A DNA stretch of 64,000 nucleotides, from positions 5,247,001 through 5,311,000 of the forward strand of contig CM073535.1 of assembly GCA_037074615.1 (NCBI GenBank), written 5' to 3'. Of the stretch, positions 10,686-22,686 are shown in pieces. Positions within the stretch are counted from its first letter, which is position 1, and every line of letters begins with the position of its first letter. The notes under the pieces are model-generated. The model saw only the letters and a list, made by a program, of their open reading frames with translations. It was not told where the DNA came from and did no database searches. Position numbers and translations under genes: made by a program. The DNA comes from Leucaena leucocephala (taxonomy: Eukaryota > Streptophyta > Magnoliopsida > Fabales > Fabaceae).

Positions 10686-13540
10686 GCTAGCTGGTCGCAG
10701 GTGTATATGACCCCAGAGATTTTCTTAGATGATAGCTTCTGTCGTTTTTTAGTTCTGTAACTTTTGTTAATTAGAGAGACATAACAAGGAAAGGGTGGGG
10801 TTCAATTCTTATATGTATAATTTAGTGTTACATCATTAATTAACTTCCCCACTTGAAATAATCATATAATAAATATTAATGTCAATCAACATGTTACCTC
10901 AATATATGTATATATATCATTGATCATATAATAATATTAATTTATATAAAATAGATAAACTGTATATATTTCCTCACGTTTTGTGTAATGGAAAGAAAAG
11001 TCGCTTCATTAATTATGTCTAAATTTTCTCAAGTGAAGTCGCATGACCAATCAATGAGTTGATAGAAAATTAGCGTTAAGAAAAGGATCAAACAGCTCTC
11101 TCTCTCTCTCTCTCTTATGTGTGTTTCTCACTTTGTCTGTCATAATATTGTTCAGTAGTTTTCGAAGCATATGAAGAGATCGAAAACGATATGTATATAT
11201 ATATATATATATAATAAGATGTTTTTGGTGCATTTCAGCACAAGTACGAAAGAATCCCAATACAACCTTGGATTATATATTCATAATGTTTTTCTTTTTA
11301 TCTCTAATAATCTAATAATACTACTACTGTGATGTAGTTATAGTTATCATGTGGTTAATAATTAAATATAGCTAGTAATAATTGAATCAAAAGAAAGCGA
11401 CTTCACACCCTTATAAGATTGATATGGTTTGGTGTTTGTGGATAGAAAAAAAAAGTGAGAGACTATTTCAATTAAACTAAACCTGATAATGTTTGAATCG
11501 AATGAAATAAAACTAGATATATGCTTGATAATTATACGAAAAAAATTTATATGAAATAATATTTTATTAGATAATGTACTGAAGGAGCATAAAATTCACA
11601 AATACTTGTCTAATTAATCAAGCTAACCGTAGCTTGCATGCTTAATTGGCAATGAGTGTAGTATTTGTCGACTAATGATGTTGTCTTAACTTGATTTTTT
11701 TTTTAATTTTTCTTTTGGTCGCTTCCTTTTTGGGAGGGCACCCTAGCAATAATTGATGAGATCCTAGGTTAACAACAATTATGTATAATTGTGTCTACAG
11801 CTTGGGATCTTCATTCATTCATTCATTCATAGCTGTATTCCATGAATCAATCATCGTAGGTTTGCTAGATAGATATGATAACACCAAATGCCTTCAAATA
11901 CCATAATCATTTTTTAATTTAAATTAAAGCCAAAATCTTCCTTCCTCAGATAAATAGATCACACTGCTTTATTAGTTTTTATATATATAGCCCCTCAATT
12001 AATCGAGGATGTATCCATTGTAGAGAAGCTAGTGATTGTTTATATATAATTGGTGGGTCAGATTTTACACTTTATTTTAAGAAAAAAATTAGCCACATCA
12101 TTTCTTTATTTTTTTTCATGGTATATAGGGGATTTAAAATAAAATCATTTATGACTTGATTGATTATCGATATTTCTTTTATAAATTTTTTGAAATTTTT
12201 ATTTCTCTCAAACAAGTACGTTTTCTATAATTTAAATTTATTTTTTATGAAGGTGAAACAACTTATCACATTAATCAACAGGTTTTAGATATTTCTTTTA
12301 TAATTTTAAAAGTTTCCAGTTTTCTTAACTTTGATAGGAGAAGTTTATTGTGATAAAAAAAGAGATAGGTATATAGCTAGGTAGCTTGCCTTCGTCCAAT
12401 TATAGGAACCAACCACATATATAAAATGGGTTGGAATCACTTTAGCCAACCCTAAAAAGAAAAAGAAAAAGAATGTGTTGTGTTTGAAACTTTTAGGGTT
12501 TCAGACATATTTATGTATAGACCCACGAGGGCCTTCGTTGTCACAACTCAAAAGCAATCTCTTCCTGTTTTACTCCTCAAAAGTTTGCCAATTTAGCTGT
12601 CCTTCTTTTCTTATAAAGATTAGGGATAATATCATTTTTAATCCTTAACTTCTCTTTCTAATTATTAATTTAATCCTTAAATTTTTACTCTTAATATAAC
12701 TCTATTCTTATAGCCTATTGAGTTGAAAAATTATAGATTAGATTGTACTGAGTTAAAAAAAATACTATAAGAAATGAGTTGTTTCAAATAAATTATAACA
12801 ATTGAATTATTTTAAGTACAAGTCAAATGACTAAATTGATAATTAAATAATTTTTTTGAGACCCAAAGTTATATTTGATTATAAGATATTGTCTGATTTT
12901 TCTCTGTGTTAATTATGTGTTAAATTGCCCTTTTTTTAAAATTTAATTTCTGGTTATCATTGTTAATAAGATTCGAGGATAAAGGTGGTACGATCTATCG
13001 GCTTTTGCCCCCATAAAGTGCAACTTTTTTTCACTTTCTGTCATTTATTAAATAAAGTTTGCTCATTAATTAACTAAAGTAGTGCGCTTTACGGCTTAAA
13101 CAAGACCCAAAAGCACCTTGTTTGATTGATTAAGCTAGCCCATTGCAAATACTTCATCTATTTAATTACATAATTAAGTAGGTTTAATTTTTTATTAAAA
13201 AAAGTGGTAGGTTTACTTTTTTAATATATACACAAAATGTAAAAATAATTATATTATTTTTATAAATAATACATTTTAATATTAATTTTTATTTTATTAA
13301 ATTGATACAGATAATTATTATGCTCTCTCAATTTTCTTTTGTTTGGATACAATAACTGATATCCAATTTTCACCAAGTCAAATTTATCCTATGGCCAGTT
13401 TTAAATAAATTTAGCTAATTTAAAAATGTTTTTATATTTATAAATATTTGATTTTAAGAACTCGTGTTTAAATAATTCCAGCTCATCCCTATAAATTCAA
13501 CACCTACTGATTTATCTCTCAATAATTAAGGGAAAATCTT
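10686..13540. other. Intergenic, no gene recognised
   Basis: About 2.9 kb of AT-rich DNA without a supportable gene. It contains microsatellites: CT at 11096-11115, AT at about 11193-11213, and five TCAT units at 11811-11830. A diverged pair of inverted arms near 12626 and 12870-12900 may be another old MITE, but the match is weak. Confidence 0.5.
11811..11830. repeat. TCAT tetranucleotide microsatellite
   Basis: Five uninterrupted TCAT units, directly visible. Confidence 0.9.
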
Positions 13541-13541
13541 A

Positions 13542-13687
13542 TAAAATATCATTTGAATTTTAAAATCTTAAATAAAAAATTCTTACAAAAATGTAACACC
13601 ATTTAATTATTAGGGGTATTTAATAGTTATTACAATATAAAATATAAAATTGATTTGGGATTTTAAAATTCAAGTAGTATTTTTTTA
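13542..13687. mobile_element. Fold-back MITE or long hairpin
   Basis: The left arm (about 13542-13578) and right arm (about 13649-13687) are inverted copies sharing the core TTGAATTTTAAAATC. Each arm is about 37 bp with a few mismatches, separated by a loop of about 70 bp. It is non-coding and very AT-rich. A small MITE is the simplest reading. Confidence 0.65.
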
Positions 13688-13688
13688 A

Positions 13689-14905
13689 TAATTAATAGTA
13701 GTTAATTATTGTGAGAAAATTAGATAAAGCAGGTTTTGTAACACTTAATTCCAGCTTTGCAGGCAATCTGGAGACAGTGAAAGTGAGGAGATCGAAAATC
13801 ATTTTTGTTGACCTTTTTGTCCTTTTTATTTTGTTTTTTGTTTTTTAATTTTTGTTTGGGCTGCAAAACAGAGAAGAAACGCATGATGTCTCGTTGGTGT
13901 GGAAAATCCAAGACAAGATCCCAACATTCACACACTGTGAATTATACTAACGTTGACATTTTTCATTCATTTAGTAAAATAAATAATATTATTAATTACC
14001 ACATGTATCCCATCTGGGATAGAATCTAATCATTACAGAGATTTTTCCTAACCCTCACTTTCCTTTTCTTCTTTTCCACTATTACTTAATCTAAAAAAAA
14101 AAAAAAGGACCTATGTATCTTTAAATGATTACCTTGATCTTTTTTTCTCTTATATTAGGATATTTATTAATTTATTAATCGTCCCTCTCCTAATCCACTA
14201 AATGGAGAATTACCTATTGCATAGTTAATGCTCATATTCTTTTTTTGGATCCAACCTGATTGATGCTTCATACTTGATACAGTCATGTCATGCCAACTCG
14301 TATGGATTTAATTAATTTCAATATTTAAATTGAAAATATTTTTATCTCTCTCACATGATATGACTTATGAATTTTTATTTTTTTTCTATTTCACTTTTAC
14401 GATATGAGCTAATATGTTATTATCGCAGATAATATTTCCTATACCATTTCAAAAAGAGTGTTAGGATATATCTAGATGACCAGTTCAATTTTAATGGATT
14501 AGGGCTCAAATCTATTTCGATTGAGGCATAAATTAGAATAAAAGAAAAATATGGATAAAGACTTGTAATGTATTTGCTTTATTTAAATTGATTGTTTAGG
14601 GATTTAGTTTTCAGTGAGCATTTAGGAATCTCCCAAGTAACCCCTTCTTCTCCTCTGACAAGTCTCTCTTTTTCTCCTCAGCAGTATTATTTGCTGTATA
14701 ATGGGATTGGAATCCTCATCGGGTGTTCTAATTCCGTGTAGGCGACTCAAACAAAACAATCCAATTATTGGTATGCCTAGCAATTTTTGAAAGAGATTTT
14801 TACTTAAGTTTGTAAAAACTAGTATATAAGAGCGTGGTAAAATATCTTAGATTTATATCAATAAAACAACCAATATAGATAACATAACCCATATCAATTA
14901 CAACT
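13689..14905. other. Intergenic, no gene recognised
   Basis: AT-rich DNA with short open frames on both strands (for example 13805-14029) that are low-complexity and unsupported. Confidence 0.5.
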
Positions 14906-15588
14906 ATGTGCCTGTTTGGATATAATAGAAACTTATATTTTAAAAAAACTTTTGATCCAAACCTTGGTTTTGATAAATTTTAACATAAATAATTATATTT
15001 ATCTAAAAGTATTTTTAGACTAAACTATCGTTTAAAACTATAATTTTGATAAACTTCTAGAAATAATTTATGGAACAGGAAACATGGCTTATAGACATCA
15101 AAAGACTATTTTATCCATATTTTTTTTCTAATAATCTCTCTTTTCCATCATTTCTGCCTCTTTCACAAGCGTCATCTCCAAACCCTCTGATAGCAAGTAT
15201 GACGGCAAACATGATGAGCATGGATCACTCCAACGACGTCATCTCTGCCTTCTCCACCTCCGTCCATATCGTATGTTTTATCCTCCCTCTCCATCTGTCT
15301 TGGTCTTCTCTTCTCCACCTTAGTCCTTGCCATCATCTTCTTCCTCTGCTATTTTCTGTTCTCTATTGTGGAAGTCGCTGTTCATCTATGGGAGAAGAAG
15401 AGGAAAGAAGATGGTAGATATGACATTGGGTACTTTTTTTCTCATACCCATTAAAATACTCATTTATTCATAACTACTTTTTTTCCATAAATTTTTTTCT
15501 ATATATCCTTTTATAAAAGCTATCTAATAGGTATTTTTTTTGAAGAAGTACTTTTTTCAAAAATCTATTCAAATAGGCCTTTAAGTAG
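14906..15588 (+). mobile_element. MITE of the GTTTGGATA family, copy 2, carrying a gene-like insert
   Basis: The left end GCCTGTTTGGATATAA faces a right end reading GGCCTATTTGAATAG when reverse complemented. The left 200 bp align with the left part of the element at 17747-18267, including the segment around GTTTAAAACTA. Where the relatives carry a purine- or pyrimidine-rich tract, this copy instead has a more GC-rich insert (about 15190-15420) that looks like coding sequence. No clear target duplication was found. The element as a whole resembles Pack-type MITEs that capture host gene pieces. Confidence 0.65.
15190..15420 (+). pseudogene. Gene fragment within a MITE, possible membrane protein
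   Basis: The first part (from the ATG at 15199) reads MTANMMSMDHSNDVIS and onward to about 15270, where GTATGT resembles an old splice donor. In a different frame, from 15296, it reads CLGLLFSTLVLAIIFFLCYF, then a short continuation ending in basic residues (EKKRKE). That is a single strongly hydrophobic segment followed by a charged tail. The frame change means no intact protein is encoded unless splicing joins the parts. The parent gene is not in this window and I do not recognise it. Coding origin is inferred from the composition change and the coherent membrane segment. Confidence 0.45.
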
Positions 15589-16512
15589 CTATAGTTGAAA
15601 GTGACTAATTTAGGATGGTTAACTTATTAGTGTTTTCCTATTCCTATATCAATTAAAGTCAATCTTGCATTGGTCGCATTCCTAATCCTTTCACCTATGT
15701 GGAGAAATGTACTAACATGGCCATAACACAAGTATTTTTCTTCATATACATCACCTTAATATCATGCTTTGCATTAAGACTCTATCAATATAGAAGATCA
15801 GATAAGATTTAGTCTCTGTTTCCATGAGCTTCTCTTACTTGCAGTCTTCTAATTCTAACTAAAGATAACATGGATTCTTTCCATTTCTTGATAAACTTGC
15901 TCTCTAGTTTATATTACCTTTGGAATCATTTCATATTTCAGTGAGCCGTTCATATATTTTTATAGAAGGGCATGGGGCGGTACCTTTTTTTTTGTTTTTT
16001 TTTACTTTTGAAAATTAGAGCATCAAGACTTGATTAGGATCAAATCGAATTGGGGGTCTTAAGATCCGCCATTGTGACAAATAAGATTATAAAAAGGTTA
16101 GTCTTGCTGGTAAATTCGTTTAAAAGGACGATGTTGACCCAATAAACGAGTCAATGTGAATTTTAGTGAGCTTATCCTATCTCACACATCTACCAATACC
16201 TGAGCACCACAATCTTACCAGCATCGACTTCAGTTATGCCTTTCTACTTTACCAAAAAAAAAAAAAAGTTATGCCTTTCTATATTAAATTATTAGGATTT
16301 TTCTTTTTAAAACGCAAAAAAAAAATTTATTTTATGAGTAATAAGCTTAGATGCGCATGCACTTCTTTACATTTCTGTCACCGATTTTTAATTAAAAGAT
16401 AATAAATGTATGATTTAAATAAAAATTCTATGTTATCAAGCTTTCATAAATTTAATGTTCAAAGATTAAAAAATTACACTTAAAATATTTTTTTCCCCTT
16501 TGAGACTACAAA
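15589..16512. other. Intergenic, no gene recognised
   Basis: No gene or clear repeat was identified. Homopolymer A runs occur at about 16253-16267 and 16316-16325. Confidence 0.5.
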
Positions 16513-16523
16513 CATATAAGAAG

Positions 16524-16690
16524 ATGAGCCTTAAAACAATAGTAAGTTTATTGTCATGGTATCTAAAGATTATAAATTTAAATCCCAGAAAAACTCTCTT
16601 CACTTGTAGGGATAAACTGGCGGATATACACTTCTTTCAAACGTCAAGCCCTAGAGCCTCATCTTACGTTACAACGTCTAAATACTAATA
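16524..16690 (+). mobile_element. Degenerate tRNA-derived SINE (TS-like)
   Basis: The order of motifs matches the common eudicot SINE plan: GAGCCTTAAAACAATAGTAAG in the A-box position (a form of GGCGCAATGGTAA), then TTATTGTCATG, then ATAAATTTAAATCCCAGAAA in the B-box position (a form of GGTTCAAATCC), then CTCTCTTCACTTGTAGGG and a short tail. Many C-to-T type changes mark it as old. The family comparison is from memory. Confidence 0.6.
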
Positions 16691-17460
16691 TGCTAAAAGG
16701 GTTTGTGGGAAAAGTGTGTAAATGCGTTTTACTCAAACGGATGTGTGACAATTTTACGTTCATCACTTGAAAATCTATATATTATGAATAACTAGACATA
16801 TGTCCAATGTGGCGTCATTAAAAAGAGCAGCACAGTTTAGGCTTTAATATGAGAATTGTTTGCGATCACATGGTAATAGTCCTAGGATCGTTATTAACAT
16901 AAGACGTGGACTTTTTATCAAAAAAAAAAACATCAGACGTGGACTCCGTACAGCAAGCAGGTACAAATAAACTGGGCCGATATCTCCCGCCCCATTGCTC
17001 TTCTTCCTTCAACACACAAAAACAAGGAAGACTCATTTAACAAAAAAAGATGACGACATCTCCTGCCCAATTGTTCTCCATCCTCACACGATGACAGCAA
17101 GAATCAAATCCACATTCTTATAAAATATAAACATGTTTCTTACTATCTATACTAATTCTTATTTAGTAAACAATTTTATAAGTTCTCTATAAGTGCTCTA
17201 AGCCTTAGTAGGAAATTGGAGCCGAATCCACCTAAACTTTCTTATACTAAAAAAAAAACACAGCACAATGACAGATCTCTCTAAAATAAATCACATTGGC
17301 ATTACAGCATCATAATTCATGGGCTGTTCCCACCTGCCGATTAAGTTTGTCATAAGCATCACAATGAAATGGCTCAAACCAGTCACATCTACTAAGCCCT
17401 GCTATATTATTTGAGAGAATATCAAACAGAGAGTTTCATAAAACACTTGAGGACCGCTAC
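16691..17460. other. Intergenic, with promoter-like motifs but no gene found
   Basis: Near 16974-16990 the motifs TGGGCC and TCCCGCC (site II-like and E2F-like) occur close together, which usually indicates a promoter. No reading frame or RNA gene follows that I can support. The stretch next to 17461 is probably the 3' UTR of the first hydrolase. Confidence 0.4.
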
Positions 17461-20400
17461 TTAAGCTGCAGTTCCTTGATGCAACGTCTCCTTTATGAAG
17501 TTGACAACCACCGAGGTTAATTCAGCTTGCTGGTCAGCATATACATGATTAGCTCCTTCTACGATATGTAACTCGTGGTTAGGCAGGACCTTCGCGAACT
17601 CATATGCATCACTAACAGGGATAGTTGCGTCAGCAGAACCATGGACTGTGAATACCCTGTCATACACGGCAACATTGTAATAATATCATAGCTTTCAAAT
17701 GAGGACATAACAGATACATTTATTTTTTTACAGTTGACATAGTATGTGTTTGGTTTTAACCAAAACCTAGGTTTAAAGAAATTTTAAAACAAATAGCTAT
17801 ACTTATTCAAAAGGACTTTTAAACCAAATCATAGTTTAAAACTAAGGTTTCAGATAAGCTGGTCAGAGTAACTTATGAAACAGTAAAAGAGTTTATGGAT
17901 TAACTAATTACTATATTATCTCTACTTTTTTATACCCTCTCTCCTCTCTCTTCTACACCCTTTCTACTCTTTCCTCTCTCCTTTCTTTTCTACACTATCT
18001 CTCCTCTCTTATCTCTCTTCTACACCCTCTCTCATCTCTTATCTCTCTTCTACACCCTCTCTCATCTCTCCTATATTTAATAATCATACCCTTTTTCACA
18101 ATTTACCGATAATACAAATATTTCTGAAAATAACTATTCAAACACTTATTTATTCAAAACTATTTTTCTTTTATAAACTCTTATTCAGAAACCTTCTTCT
18201 AAAAGCTACCCAAAAGCCTTTTTTTTCATAAGTCATCTTCCAAACTCTTTATCTAAACGGACCCATAATGTAAAAGTAAAACAGTAAAACAATTAGATTC
18301 TAGTATTGGCACCTGAGTTTCTTTAGGATTTCTTATCTTGTCTAGGATGGCCTAAAAATAGGTGTCCGTACTCATGTAGGAAAACCAACCCTGGTTATTG
18401 TGATAGCTAATAGTCTGAACACACAAAGATACTCACACTTTGGATGCACACATGTAAATCTTTTCTTAAACAACTTGATTTTCCTAAATCCATAAAACCC
18501 TTTAATGGGGTTCACTACAAACGACTATTTACTTAATTCATAAAGCTTTCTTAAACACTAACTCTTACCAGATGCTTCTTATCGAAAGGCAACTGTGTGA
18601 CTCAAGTTTTAATGTAGACATACATGGTCCATGAAGACATGCAACAAGAGGCAAAAAGGGGTCAAGTGAGGGAGAAAGAAGAGAACTATCAGACAACTTG
18701 TTTTCCCCTTACCTGCATTCTTTGTCAATCTTAAGGCATTCGTCATGCATATTTATACTTAGGCGATCCTTCAGACTTTCCCCAGTAACCTTGTACCTTC
18801 CTACAAAAGTATATTCCTTTTAGTGATCATGAACAATAACATAGAATGCATGAAAATGTGTGTACATAAGGGAGATATTGTTGTCAACTGCCTAATTAGT
18901 GTTTCCATCAAGTGTTAAGATATCTATCTGATAGAATAAATGATGGAAAAGTAAGACTGTTGAAGCAGAAGCTTCATGACAAGGATTATACAACCCCAGC
19001 TCAAATTCTACTAAAAACGATTTTATTCAACAGCAGGATAAGAATGGAAAGGCCAGTAGTAGTAGATAAAAAATTTGTTGAAACATCTCTTACAAGATGC
19101 TTCCAAACCATTTTAGGCATTCAATCACACACCTGAGTAAGAGATTACCTGAATTAATCTTCACCTCAATGAAGCCTTCCTTCCTTATTCTTTCCATAAA
19201 ATCCTTGCCAATAAGTTCTTCAAGGCCTTTTGTCATATTACAGCGACCAGAGAGGTTGAAAACTGTTTTAATGTCATGATGCTTTGAAGCATAAAGAAGC
19301 ACCACATTAGCTCCTGCATCAAAGTACAGCAACAATTAGTAATGGTTCCAATAAGCCTACAATACCTTGTTCACAATGCTACAAAATCTAGGCCAAAGAC
19401 AATTAGTTAATAAACACAAGACACGGATAACTCATCAACAGCTCATGTTTCTTGCTTTCACCTGGGTAAGCTTCTTTACATATATCATGTGTATCAGTGT
19501 ATGAACTTTATTTGGTTATACCCCGGAAGGGGCCAGAGATAAAATTTATGGAGTTTGTTCTTCTATTTCATCATGTGAAGGTGTCACTTTCCTCTTTGGA
19601 CATCTCTTTTACATGCTTGACTTATCTGCTTCTTATTTAATAAAGTATGAATAACAAATATAAACATTAAACAAACCTTTACTGTGCCCAATAATTGCAA
19701 TAACTTTGCGGTTTGCCACATGGAAGTGTTGGATCACTGCTTGTAAATCGTCAACCTCCCTCCAATAGTTACCAAATTCAAATGAACCTTCACTTTCCCT
19801 AGAAAGAAGCAACTAAATCCAAATGAAATAGTATGAAAGAAGACTAACAGTGAGGATGATATACAAAAAACCACAAAAGACCCGAAAGAACCATAGACAT
19901 ATTTGACTATGGTAAGGAACTGCAGGCCATAACCAATAACTCATCAGTTTTAAGTTTTAGTATGGTTCCTCAATCTGATTAGAACAATGTCTACAGCAAC
20001 AAGTAAAGCCAATTGTTTGTTGTGAAAGTAATACTTCACATACATACTTTTCAAAATTCAAGGTTTGATTCTGAATATTTGAAACATACCCATTTCCAGT
20101 AAAGTCAAAGCGAAAAGAACTAATCCCAGCTTTTTCCAGAGCAGAAGCAAGGTTCACCATGATATTGTGTTCCTGAAAATGAGAAAACTTAATTAATCAA
20201 TCAGTATGAGTTGGGGCTGATCAGGTTTACATTCAATTTCAATGACCACACATCTCCACAATAATAATGAACATGGGATTTCTGTATCAATAAAAGTTAC
20301 CTTTGAGGCACCTAGACCGTGGCATAAGATAACAATTTCCAAGGTTCCAGTGTCATGGAGAATGCCAACTAGTTTATTTCCCTGCTTGTTAGGTATTATG

Positions 20401-21261
20401 ACCTTCTGCTGTTGAAAAGCTGAAAAAATAGTTGAGAAATCATAAAATGATTTAATTGAAAAGTCAAACTGCCGATATGATTACCAATGTAGTAGCTCAT
20501 TATTTCAAAATCTTCTACCAGAATTGCAAAACATCGTCATCATTTTCCCAAGTTGATGGCCCGTTTTTATGGTATTATACTTTTCAAATGCTACTTTTGA
20601 TATTTGCCCATTTGTTATAAATTGAAACAAGTGACATTATAAAGAAAAAGAAGTGATAGATAAAAATAACATGCTCAATGGGGATCTTCAAGCAGCCTTT
20701 CTTTTTTCCATTTCCGCTAACAGAGACACTAGTTTTCCAGTAGAGGGTTTTAAACTAAACCCAGTTGATACGGTTAGCTTACAAAGAAAGCAGCAATTAA
20801 ATGTTCAGCTACCGATCAGTTTGGTCTGAAAATAGTTAAATGAGCTAAACAATTACCGCATTTTCTAGTTAAGAACATAAAGTAACAACTTGATGAAAGC
20901 TATCTGAAAACTTTGAGCATAAATTATCACCGATTCACAGATTCTTAACGTCCTCACCAATCAATGAAAAGAACAGAGTTACCGTTTGATTCCGATAACC
21001 CGGAAACGAAACCATAATTTGCGTTTTTTTGTTCAAAATCATGTCATATTCAGCATAACAGGGGCAAAACACATACTTACCAAGGTCTTGTGAAGCTTGG
21101 GCCATCCTTAAATTTAGGCTTCTTCTGGCTTTGCAATTGACGGGGAAGGACACGTGACCTAGCTTATAGGAAAGATTAAGAAATTTGGGGACAGAAGGCT
21201 TTCTAGAGACCGATGAATCTGACAGAACACAACAAAAATTTTGGAAGATGAGAGTGTTCAT
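17461..21261 (-). CDS. Alpha/beta hydrolase (serine aminopeptidase S33-like), tandem copy A
   Basis: Serine hydrolase of the Hydrolase_4 type; substrate unknown. Seven exons on the minus strand: 21261-21081, 20419-20301, 20172-20090, 19798-19677, 19313-19149, 18800-18713 and 17656-17461. Phases agree and give 317 residues. The oxyanion region is CHGLGAS. The nucleophile elbow GHSKG places Ser167, with Asp262 in VHGSAD and His290 in EGANH completing the triad. Residues 1-52 are rich in Ser, Arg and Lys and poor in acidic residues, like an organelle transit peptide; a second Met begins MAQAS at residue 53, so a shorter cytosolic form is possible. Intron 6 is 1,056 bp because a MITE sits inside it; the same intron in copy B is 122 bp. 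All catalytic residues are present, so it is probably active. Confidence 0.9.
17747..18267 (+). mobile_element. MITE of the GTTTGGATA family, copy 3, in hydrolase A intron 6
   Basis: The left end GTGTTTGGTTTTAA faces a right end reading GGGTCCGTTTAGATAAAG when reverse complemented. The interior is a pyrimidine-rich tract (about 17930-18090) that includes a 30-bp tandem repeat around CTCTCTTCTACACCCTCTCT. Reverse complemented, the element aligns along its length with the copy at 7025-7493. It is non-coding and is removed with the intron. Confidence 0.7.
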
Positions 21262-22686
21262 TTAAAGCATTGCAATTTACCGGCGACAGTTAACTCACAA
21301 CTTTTGGTCGGCTGGCGGTATGGTCCGAAAGTCTCCTGTCCCAACCATCGATGACCAGCGGTAATGGAATTGTAACGCCGCTTTTTTTTCCTTACAAAAA
21401 AAAAAAAGGATTATGTTCAATATTTACTTTTTTAATAAAATTGAAAACTTCATTCACAAAAAGAAATCAAACAATATAAAGTGGAACCAAAGAAAAATAA
21501 AATATAATTATCTTTCATCATTCACCGCCTATCAGATGAAAGGAGGGGATGATAAAGATACAAAAAAAAAATCATTAATTACCTGACTTAACGAGATAAT
21601 TAGCATTATTATTATATATTCTCTAAAAGCAAAATCAATAAAAACAGTCCAATTGTTATCTTATGAAATATACATGTCAAAAAGTGTGATAAAGACCAAA
21701 GCAATAATTTTTAAAGCAAGAAAAATATATTTATTATCTTTGTTTGTATTTATTCTATTTTCAAGAATATATTACACTAATTCATTCCAATTTTATCAGA
21801 CGTCCCGAAGGACACTAATTTGGTAAACATGAGAAAAAGTGAAAAACTCTTAAGAATGATTTGTCTTCATTAGATTTTTTATCTTTTGAAATCTCCAATT
21901 TTAAGATTATGTGCAATGAAATATTTACAGTAGATAATTAATAATTACACGCAGACAGAGACGGTAGACTGGGCCTAGTATAGTTTAACTCCAAACAAAA
22001 TTGGTATAACAATTATTTGTGTTATAAAAATATAGTTGGTCATAATGGAGGTTATCCATTTGGATTTGTTCTATAGCCACTCCTGATAACTTTGCAAAAG
22101 GGTGTAAAAATCGATCTTGAAATGGTAAAAAAAAAAGCTTGCATCTTTAATACTCAATATTTTCCTTTATATAAGATATATTTAATTGATTTAAATATAT
22201 TAAAAAAATTAATTAAATTAATTATTTATATTAATTATATATTAATTTTTTAAAACCCTCTCTATTTTGTGTATTAGAATTACCTCATGTAAAAACTCTT
22301 TAATATATGTGCAATTATATATTAGTACTTTAAAAAAATTATAAATTTAAAAGATAAAGTAAATTTAAGTCATATTTAAGACTAAAATAAATTCTTTATC
22401 TAGATCTTATAATTAAAATTAGAGGTAATACTATTTCGCTGCTAAATATAAAATCCACTTTATAGTGTGGATGGAAATAGTAATTGATAAGGCGACTTGG
22501 GAAATATCGGTTTGTTATTCAATGAAATCCAATTATTTGAAGTCATTTTAGATTCCCTGTTATTCCACACAATGAAGCAAGGCTCCAAAATATAATACTA
22601 GGCACAAGAACAGAAGCTAGCTCAATATCACACCATTCTATCATTAAAAACAGAGAGATGGTAACACAAATGAAGAAGTTCATGAG
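21262..22686. other. Gap between tandem hydrolases
   Basis: About 1.4 kb of AT-rich DNA. It should contain the promoter of copy A (just above 21261) and the 3' end of copy B (just below 22687). No further gene or clear repeat was seen. Confidence 0.55.

Noticed and set aside
12626..12900. Possible inverted-repeat element
   Set aside because: The arms match only loosely and the ends could not be fixed.
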